Source: Armatimonadota bacterium | Lineage (GTDB): Bacteria; Armatimonadota; Zipacnadia; Zipacnadales; UBA11051 | DNA: 12,144 nucleotides | Direction of reading: 5' to 3' | Assembly (NCBI GenBank): GCA_003542955.1 | Contig: DPJP01000507.1 | Location: forward strand, 554-12,697 | In this document: one piece after another, positions 7,005-12,144 of the stretch | Numbering within the stretch: position 1 is the stretch's first letter | How the letters are laid out: each line of letters begins with the position of its first letter | Notes under the pieces: generated by a model | The model's input: only the letters and a program-made list of their open reading frames with translations | The model's database searches: none | What the model was told of the DNA's origin: nothing | Made by a program: the position numbers and the translations under genes

Positions 7005-9977
7005 ATGAGAACGCTTGCCTGGATGGGCCCAGTTGTCGTCGGGGCGGTGCTGCTGGTGTCTGCAGTGTCCCATGCCGATGTGGTCTGGGACCTCGACAGT
7101 CCGGCCGAGGTCAGCAGAATCAGTAACCTCGACCCGAGCGAGGTAGCCAACGGGCGCCTCGCCGGCTTCTCGCAGTGGGACCCCCATGTCGCCTTCAAGG
7201 TGCCCGATGGCGGCATCAATGCCGACGAGCTGACCTGGCTGACGGTGCGGATGTACTCCTCGGCCGAAGCAGACCTGCTGGACATCTACTACCAGTCACC
7301 AGACGGCCGGTGGTGCCTCGGTGGCGTGCTCCCCATCCACAAGGGCTGGGCCACATACCGCGTGAACCTGACGCAGAACAACTGGCGGGAGACGCGCACG
7401 GGCGATTCCTCGAAGCAGTGGGGTGGCCCGAGCAGGCAGGTGGGAGCATTCAGGATCGACCCCGGCAACCAGGCCGACAGGTGGATCATGATTGACAGCG
7501 TTCGGCTGCACGCGGACGAGGCGGGGCTCGAGCAGGGCGTCGTCGAGGAGCCGATGGGGACGGCGACACTGCGGGAGTTCACGGCGCCCGAGGCCGCCAC
7601 GGCCGGAGAGACGGTGAAGCTCTCCGCCGCGTTCGATGTCACAATGCCGGAGGGCGTCGAGGCCGTAACCGGCTACATCTACATCAAGCAGGGCCGGGCC
7701 GTCATGCGCGGGGGGCACCAGATACTCAAGCCGACTGACGGCCACATCGTTCTGGAGGCGGAATACGGCACCTCGGTCTACTGGAACCCCGGTCCGCTGA
7801 CCGCGCAGATCGGCTTCCACGAGCTGCAGGTGGGTGACGGCGAAGGCATCGGGGCGACTATAGAGTTCACCAACCCGAAGGCGGCCGGAGCGCGTCCGCC
7901 TGAGGTGGCGCTGCAGCCCTACGGCGGTGATGTGGGGATCACGGTCGACGGGAAGCCGCTGTCGGGTGTGATGTACCTGTCCGGCGGCGGCGTGCGCCCC
8001 GAGTACCACAGCGAGGTTGCACAGGCCGGGGTCCACATCTATGCCGACTGGTTCGGGACCTCGATCGCCGCGGACCAGGGTCACGTGGCCCCGGGTGAGT
8101 ACAGCTACGGCGAGTACGACCATTACTTCTCGACGGTGCTCGATCTCGACCCGAATGCCTACTTCCTCCCGCACCTGGGTGTCGTGGCGCCGCACTGGTG
8201 GCAGGGGCAGCACCCGGAGGAGCTGTGCATGTACGAGAACGGCGGGAAGGGGCCCTCATCCCTCGCCTCCGAGCTGTGGAAGCGCGACAGCGGAGAGGAC
8301 CTCCGCAGGCTGCTTGCCTACCTGAGCAAGGCGCCCTACGCGGACCGCATCCTCGGCTACTGCGTCTACGGCGGCTATACGGCTGAGTGGCAGATGTGGG
8401 GGACCTGGCAGGACTCCAAGGACGACTACAGCGAGCCGGCGCGGAAGGCCTTCGTCGAGTTCCTGAAGGGCAAGTACGGCACGGTCGAGGCGCTGCGGGC
8501 CGCGTGGCGGCAGCCGGAGGTGACCTTCGAGACGGCCGAATTGGCGAAGTGGGCACAGCGCAGGCCGGAGAGTCCGGCCCTGCTACGCGACCCCACAACC
8601 GAGATGCCGACGATCGACTTCTACGAGTTCATCAACACGATGACCTCGACCGCGGCGCTGCACTTCGCCGATATCGCCCGGGAAGAGACGCAGGGCAGGC
8701 AGCTCATCGGCACCTACTACGCCTACCTGAGCGCGCACGGGTGGAATCAGCAGGACTCCGGGCATAGTGACGCCGCGAGGGTCTTTGATGCGCCCTCGAT
8801 CGACTTCCTGATGAGCCCGCCGAACTACTGGTACCGCAGAATCGGGGAGGCCTCGACGTACATGTCGGCGACGGACTCGCTGCGGATGCGAGGGAAGCTA
8901 TGGCTCAACGAGTCAGACTGCCGGACCTTCCTGACCGAGCCGACTGCCGGGTACGGCAGAACGGACAATCTCCACGATTCACTGCAGGTCATCTGGCGGG
9001 AGTTCTCCGAGATGCTCGCGAAGCGCGCCGCCACGAGCTGGTTCGACATGACGGGCGGCTGGTTCTCGCACCCGGAGTTGCTGTCGGCTTTGGGCAAGAC
9101 CGAGCAACTGGCGGCGGAGTACCTGACCGAGCGGATGCCGTTCATCCCGGAGGTCGGGGTGTTCGTGCACCCGGAGAGCTTCTACTGGATGCGCCCCACG
9201 CAGGCGCAGAGCCACCAGGTACTCAGGCAGTTCACACTGATGCCGCAGGCCGGGGCGCCGTTTGACTTCTGCCTGCTCGATGACATCGAGAAGGATTGGA
9301 TGCCCGACTACAAGCTGTATGTGTTCCTCAACGCGGTGCACCTGACCCGGCAGCAGCGCGCGGCCATCATCGCCAAGGTCAAGCGCAACGGCGCAACGGC
9401 GGTGTTCCTCGGTGGCGCCGGCTACTTCGACGAGGACGATGGTTCGGTGGGCAATATGGCCACGCTGACCGGCATAACGATTGCCGCCGATGAGACCGCG
9501 GGCCTGCCGCAGGCGAAGATAGACCCCGTTCACCCGCTGGCGGCAGGGCTGTCGGCGGAGACACCGTACGGGTGCAGCATCGAGGTCGCCCCCATCTTCC
9601 ACGTCGCTGATGCGGACGCACAGACAATCGGCACGCACCCTGTCAGCGGCAAGCCGGTCATCGCCATCAAGCAGCTCGACGGCTACAGGAGCGTGTACTC
9701 CTCCGCATTCGAGCTGCCGGCGACGCTGATGCGCAACCTCGCGCGGCAGGCGGGTGTGCACATCTGGGTCGATAGCGACGATGCGGTCTACGCCGACGGG
9801 GGCTACGTGGGCGTACATGCTGCGACCGCCGGGGAGAAGACAATCTATCTGCCGGCCGATTGCACCGCAGTGGAGGCAATCACCGGGCGCGCGGTGCCGG
9901 TCGAAGGGCGCGAGGCACGGGTGCAGATGGAGTTCGGGGATACGGTGCTGTTGAGGCTCACGCCGCGAGGGCAATGA
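7005..9977 (+). CDS. Secreted GH42-like (clan GH-A) glycoside hydrolase, multidomain
   Basis: The 990-aa protein starts at the ATG at 7005: GGAGGA lies four bases upstream and the signal peptide (MRTLAWMGPVVVGAVLLVSA, cut at SHA-D) begins there. Residues about 25-170 look like a jelly-roll carbohydrate-binding module and 190-290 an Ig-like linker. From about 320 a barrel begins (GVMYLSGGG). GYTAEW gives candidate acid/base E461. It is followed, as in GH42 beta-galactosidases, by ARKAFVEFLKGKYGTVEALR and AAW. WLNESDCRT gives candidate nucleophile E636. Residues about 713-880 (IPEVGVFVHPESF, YKLYVFLNAVHLT, NGATAVFLGG) resemble the GH42 trimerisation domain with its GATase-like fold. A C-terminal beta-sandwich ends in GDTVLLRL. 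The usual GH42 N-E acid/base context is changed, so this is a distant relative and beta-galactosidase activity should not be assumed. The flavoprotein gene follows after 33 bp. Confidence 0.85.
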   Translation: MRTLAWMGPVVVGAVLLVSAVSHADVVWDLDSPAEVSRISNLDPSEVANGRLAGFSQWDPHVAFKVPDGGINADELTWLTVRMYSSAEADLLDIYYQSPDGRWCLGGVLPIHKGWATYRVNLTQNNWRETRTGDSSKQWGGPSRQVGAFRIDPGNQADRWIMIDSVRLHADEAGLEQGVVEEPMGTATLREFTAPEAATAGETVKLSAAFDVTMPEGVEAVTGYIYIKQGRAVMRGGHQILKPTDGHIVLEAEYGTSVYWNPGPLTAQIGFHELQVGDGEGIGATIEFTNPKAAGARPPEVALQPYGGDVGITVDGKPLSGVMYLSGGGVRPEYHSEVAQAGVHIYADWFGTSIAADQGHVAPGEYSYGEYDHYFSTVLDLDPNAYFLPHLGVVAPHWWQGQHPEELCMYENGGKGPSSLASELWKRDSGEDLRRLLAYLSKAPYADRILGYCVYGGYTAEWQMWGTWQDSKDDYSEPARKAFVEFLKGKYGTVEALRAAWRQPEVTFETAELAKWAQRRPESPALLRDPTTEMPTIDFYEFINTMTSTAALHFADIAREETQGRQLIGTYYAYLSAHGWNQQDSGHSDAARVFDAPSIDFLMSPPNYWYRRIGEASTYMSATDSLRMRGKLWLNESDCRTFLTEPTAGYGRTDNLHDSLQVIWREFSEMLAKRAATSWFDMTGGWFSHPELLSALGKTEQLAAEYLTERMPFIPEVGVFVHPESFYWMRPTQAQSHQVLRQFTLMPQAGAPFDFCLLDDIEKDWMPDYKLYVFLNAVHLTRQQRAAIIAKVKRNGATAVFLGGAGYFDEDDGSVGNMATLTGITIAADETAGLPQAKIDPVHPLAAGLSAETPYGCSIEVAPIFHVADADAQTIGTHPVSGKPVIAIKQLDGYRSVYSSAFELPATLMRNLARQAGVHIWVDSDDAVYADGGYVGVHAATAGEKTIYLPADCTAVEAITGRAVPVEGREARVQMEFGDTVLLRLTPRGQ

Positions 9978-10010
9978 CACGCGGCATACCACGATTCGGA
10001 GGTCGGCAGG

Positions 10011-10586
10011 ATGAAAGTCATCGGCATCAACGGCAGTCCGCGCAAGGACGGAAACACGGCACTGATGATCGGGCGCGTGTTCGCCGAACTGGAGAAGGAA
10101 GGCATCCAGACGGAGTTGTACCAGCTCGGCGGGCAGCTTGTTGCAGGTTGCAGGGCGTGCCGTGCATGCTTCCAGCGGCAGGACGGCAAATGCGTCATCG
10201 GCAATGACTGCATCAATGAGTGCATTGCGAAGATGGCGGAGGCGGAGGGCATCCTGCTCGGCTCGCCGACATACTTCGCCAACTGCACGACGGAGATGAA
10301 AGCGCTCATCGACCGAGGGGGCTATGTGGGGAAGGCCAACGGTGACCTGTATGCGGGGAAGGTCGGCGCGGCGGTCTCGGCCGTGCGACGGGCCGGCTCG
10401 CTCCCGACTCTGGATGCCATGAACCGGCTGCTGCTGGGCGCGAACATGGTGGTGGTGGGCTCCAGTTACTGGAACCTGGCGATCGGACGAGAGATTGGTG
10501 AGGTCGAGGGCGACGAAGAGGGCATGCGCACGATGGAGAACCTGGGAAAGAACATGGCGCGGGTGATGAAGAAGCTGTTCGGGTGA
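10011..10586 (+). CDS. Iron-sulfur flavoprotein-like NAD(P)H-dependent oxidoreductase (flavodoxin family)
   Basis: A 191-aa cytoplasmic protein with no signal peptide. GGAGGT lies seven bases before the ATG. The N-terminus MKVIGINGSPRKDGNTALMI is the phosphate-binding loop for FMN of the NADPH-dependent FMN reductase/flavodoxin fold. C47-X2-C50-X2-C53-X7-C61 follows, the compact cysteine cluster that binds a [4Fe-4S] centre in Isf-type proteins. GILLGSPTYFANCTTEMKAL is the second flavin-contact segment, and VVGSSYWN occupies the position of the third. Length is normal for the family. Such proteins pass electrons between NAD(P)H or ferredoxin and small acceptors; the partner here cannot be told. 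It may be read through from the GH42-like gene 33 bp upstream, yet it differs from the rest of the locus in being cytosolic and redox-related. Confidence 0.88.
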   Translation: MKVIGINGSPRKDGNTALMIGRVFAELEKEGIQTELYQLGGQLVAGCRACRACFQRQDGKCVIGNDCINECIAKMAEAEGILLGSPTYFANCTTEMKALIDRGGYVGKANGDLYAGKVGAAVSAVRRAGSLPTLDAMNRLLLGANMVVVGSSYWNLAIGREIGEVEGDEEGMRTMENLGKNMARVMKKLFG

Positions 10587-10601
10587 GAGGGCTTGGCGGC
10601 C

Positions 10602-10660
10602 TCACCCCCCCGCCCCCCTCTCCCTGTTTCCCCGCTTCGCGGGGCGGGAGAGGGGGGTGA
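10602..10660. repeat. C/G-rich REP-like palindrome
   Basis: CCCCCCTCTCCC at 10613-10624 pairs perfectly with GGGAGAGGGGGG at 10646-10657. Inside the loop, CCCCGC (10630-10635) pairs with GCGGGG (10639-10644) around TTC. The flanks TCACC and GGTGA continue the symmetry. It lies 15 bases after the flavoprotein stop. It looks like the 'CCTCACCCCC...CCCTCTCCC' palindromes dispersed in many genomes. It could stop transcription or protect the mRNA end, but no U-run follows, so a plain intrinsic terminator is doubtful. Confidence 0.7.
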
Positions 10661-10678
10661 ACGGCAAGCGGCGGCAGA

Positions 10679-10755
10679 CTACGAAACACGCGAGAGACGC
10701 GAAAAGCAACGGCGGACGGCACCACGACAAGAGACCGCGGATGGCGCGGATGACG
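10679..10755. repeat. Composite GC-rich repeat, second locus copy
   Basis: ACTACGAAACACGCGAGAGA leads into CGCGAAAAGCAACGGCGGAC and, after a short insert, GAGACCGCGGATGGCGCGGA TGACGGC. The modules and their order match 6852-6942, although copies differ by small indels and the trailing part is shorter. Both occurrences sit in spacers flanking the GH42-like and flavoprotein genes. Confidence 0.6.
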
Positions 10756-10766
10756 GCGATAGAGAA

Positions 10767-10794
10767 GCGGCGCGGATCGAGTGATCCGCGCCGC
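10767..10794 (-). terminator. Perfect 12-bp hairpin, probable terminator of the prepilin gene
   Basis: GCGGCGCGGATC (10767-10778) and GATCCGCGCCGC (10783-10794) form a perfect stem with a four-base loop. It lies 34 bases past the stop of the minus-strand prepilin gene. Read on the minus strand it is followed by TTCTCTAT, a weak T-rich tail. This fits a rho-independent terminator for that gene; the symmetric stem could also act on the plus strand. Confidence 0.6.
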
Positions 10795-10828
10795 GAGGTT
10801 CGTCCTGGCAGATTGGGTCAGGTGCTCT

Positions 10829-11455
10829 CTACGGCAGTTGGCGCCCGGTGTTGTGCATGCCGGGATACGGGCTCCTGCAGGTCTGCTCCCACTGATACCA
10901 CTTGGCGTGACCGTCAGCGAACCCGTAGTTGGACCCGCCGTTGTGTAACGCAGTGGCAATATGGCTCTGGAGTTCTGTGTACGCCGAGGGGTCATTCCAG
11001 GACGCCAGATCGTCGGGCCAGGGGTGGTACCCCGTCTCGCCGCAACTCTGGGCGCGGATGGCGATGCAGACCTGCTCGGCCGGCTGCTCGAACTGCGCCA
11101 TCGAGGCCCCGTGGGCAAACAGGCCGTTGAGCAGGTAGTCCGTCTGCGGCTCGGAGGCGGCAGCCCTGTAGGCGGGCGTGCGGAACATCTGGGAGTTCTT
11201 GACGTATGGGTACAGCGGCTGCCACCAGTCGTAGCCGGTGGCGTGGTTGACGTGCGGGTACGTCTCGTCGTAGTCCTGCGCGTACATCATCAGCGCCAGG
11301 TCAATCTGCTTGACATTGCTCAGACACTGCGTCTGGCGCGCCTTGGCCCTCGCGCGGGCGAAAACGGGAAAGAGAATCGCCGCCAGAATCGCGATGATTG
11401 CTATCACAACAAGCAGCTCTATGAGGGTGAAACCTTTCCTGCTGGTACACAGCAT
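10829..11455 (-). CDS. Prepilin-type N-terminal cleavage protein with H-X9-DG C-terminus
   Basis: The 208-aa protein starts at the ATG at 11455 with GGGAGG about eight bases upstream. Residues 1-8 (MLCTSRKG) are a short basic leader cut after G8 by a prepilin peptidase. The mature chain opens F9-T-L-I-E13, with the glutamate at +5, then a hydrophobic helix to about residue 30. [20 protein letters not shown] and [12 protein letters not shown] are typical of armatimonadotal DUF1559/type II pseudopilin-like proteins. The C-terminal [18 protein letters not shown] contains H171-X9-D181-G182, the signature of the large H-X9-DG families. These proteins are exported and membrane-anchored, often in many copies per genome, and their roles are mostly unknown. 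The gene lies 87 bases downstream of the small membrane protein gene on the same strand, so the two may share a transcript. Confidence 0.93.
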   Translation of the reverse strand: MLCTSRKGFTLIELLVVIAIIAILAAILFPVFARARAKARQTQCLSNVKQIDLALMMYAQDYDETYPHVNHATGYDWWQPLYPYVKNSQMFRTPAYRAAASEPQTDYLLNGLFAHGASMAQFEQPAEQVCIAIRAQSCGETGYHPWPDDLASWNDPSAYTELQSHIATALHNGGSNYGFADGHAKWYQWEQTCRSPYPGMHNTGRQLP

Positions 11456-11542
11456 GCGTACAACCTCCCTGTGGAGTGAGGCGTTCCACCGCGCGTTGGC
11501 GGCGTCTCAGTGTGGCACGGCTACGACGCTGAGATGTGGCCT

Positions 11543-11866
11543 CTACTCAGGAGGAGCGCGGGAGGAGAAGGGCAGGGGGACTTCGGCGCGGATGTATACC
11601 GGCCGGGGGGCGAGCAAGCGTCCGCACACCGAGAGCGCGAACAGCACGAGCGCAACGATGGCGACGAGAGCCGCCCCCGCTTCGACGATGAGCATCAACA
11701 CGCATGCGGCATCATCGTGCGCATCCGGGTAGACGACGTGGGCGGTCGGGAAGAGGACACCCACTGCGAAGATGGCGGCCACTATCAAGCCGAGGACCTG
11801 TGGCACCCGGTTGTGAACGGCAGGTCTGCGCGGCATCTGTGTCCCCAGCGGTGTGGTATCTTCCAT
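11543..11866 (-). CDS. Small two-helix membrane protein, hypothetical
   Basis: A minus-strand frame gives a 107-aa protein from the ATG at 11866 (MEDTTPLGTQMPRR). The frame is open back to an ATG at 12031, but the added 55 residues are arginine- and proline-rich and look non-coding. A later ATG at 11836 has GGGG about seven bases upstream and is an equally good start. Two hydrophobic stretches are visible: VLGLIVAAIFAVGVLF, and after a polar loop (VVYPDAHDDAAC) VLMLIVEAGAALVAIVALVL. Both ends are polar. No family is recognised. The two clear membrane helices support a real gene, but the weak Shine-Dalgarno and uncertain start leave doubt. It lies upstream of the prepilin gene on the same strand. 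Confidence 0.6.
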   Translation of the reverse strand: MEDTTPLGTQMPRRPAVHNRVPQVLGLIVAAIFAVGVLFPTAHVVYPDAHDDAACVLMLIVEAGAALVAIVALVLFALSVCGRLLAPRPVYIRAEVPLPFSSRAPPE

Positions 11867-12094
11867 GCTATACAACGCCCGAGATGGTGGAGAGGTTCCC
11901 GGCAGGAGCGGGACGGTGAGCCCAGGAGGCCGGAGCAACCACGGAAGCGGCGCGGACGGCCGGCGATGCGGGAAGCGGTGCAGGACAGGCAGGCGACGAG
12001 GGCGGCGGCTGGCGTGCTGATGGGGTTGCACGGTAGAAGCTATCTGTGGTAGAAATAGGCCATGACGTTCATTATGGTGAGGGGGTGTGTGGAC
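11867..12094. other. Divergent spacer upstream of second prepilin gene
   Basis: This separates the small membrane protein gene (minus) from the partial prepilin gene (plus). GAGGGGG at 12079-12085 is a good Shine-Dalgarno for the plus-strand gene. TTGCAC (12026-12031) and TAGAAA (12050-12055), 18 bases apart, are a weak possible -35/-10 pair for it. Nothing else stands out. Confidence 0.4.

Positions 12095-12144
<50 letters not shown>

Larger units (their letters stand above)
10587..10828. other. Intergenic spacer between convergent genes, repeat and hairpin rich
   Basis: No protein gene is supported here. The spacer holds, in order, a C/G-rich palindrome, a second copy of the composite repeat and a perfect hairpin, each listed separately. 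Open frames across it (for example one starting MAASPPRPPLPVSPLRGAGE at 10593) are translations of the palindrome. Confidence 0.7.

Noticed and set aside
5630..7285. Minus-strand open frame of 551 codons
   Set aside because: It runs antisense to the second propeller and through the repeat spacer. Its N-terminal part includes repeat-derived peptide (HPRSPRHPRFLAVRR twice).
8979..9992. Minus-strand open frame of 337 codons
   Set aside because: It is antisense to the 3' part of the GH42-like gene, with arginine- and histidine-rich composition and no domain.
11510..12052. Plus-strand open frame of 180 codons
   Set aside because: It is highly charged and lacks any domain. The opposite strand encodes a protein with two clear membrane helices, so the minus reading is preferred.

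Overview
The window looks like chromosomal DNA from a GC-rich, uncultured-type Gram-negative bacterium. Armatimonadota is the best guess. The main clue is the complete prepilin-like protein on the minus strand (10829-11455): it joins an [20 protein letters not shown] helix to '[20 protein letters not shown]', '[12 protein letters not shown]' and a C-terminal H-X9-DG motif. The usual planctomycete form is 'LLPAVQAAREAARR' and the lentisphaeral form 'LLPALNKARE'. The assignment rests on remembered family signatures, not a search.

Layout. (1) Positions 1-2819, minus strand: a large secreted protein cut by the window edge. Its C-terminal barrel-like region resembles the DUF6259 family of putative glycoside hydrolases. 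(2) A divergent intergenic region of about 200 bp. (3) 3019-4896 and 4916-6760, plus strand: two tandem, clearly paralogous secreted beta-propeller-like proteins 19 bp apart, almost certainly one transcript. (4) 6761-7004: a non-coding spacer made largely of a composite GC-rich repeat. (5) 7005-9977, plus strand: a 990-aa secreted multidomain protein with a GH42-like (clan GH-A) catalytic core. (6) 10011-10586, plus strand: a small cytoplasmic iron-sulfur-flavoprotein-like oxidoreductase. (7) 10587-10828: a spacer with a C/G-rich palindromic element, a second copy of the composite repeat and a perfect 12-bp hairpin. (8) 10829-11455, minus: the prepilin/H-X9-DG protein. (9) 11543-11866, minus: a small two-helix membrane protein. 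(10) 12095 to the right edge, plus: the first 16 codons of another prepilin-like protein.

How the genes may work together. Four consecutive genes (1-9977) carry export signals, and at least two of them look like carbohydrate-active enzymes. The simplest reading is an extracellular or periplasmic glycan-degradation locus, with the two propellers as binding or lyase-like partners of unknown chemistry. This is inference: no transporter, regulator or sugar kinase is visible, and no substrate can be named. The flavoprotein could be co-transcribed with the GH42-like gene but its job is unclear. The prepilin/membrane-protein block is separate, facing the locus convergently across the repeat-rich spacer. 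No tRNA, rRNA, CRISPR array, transposase or phage gene is seen.
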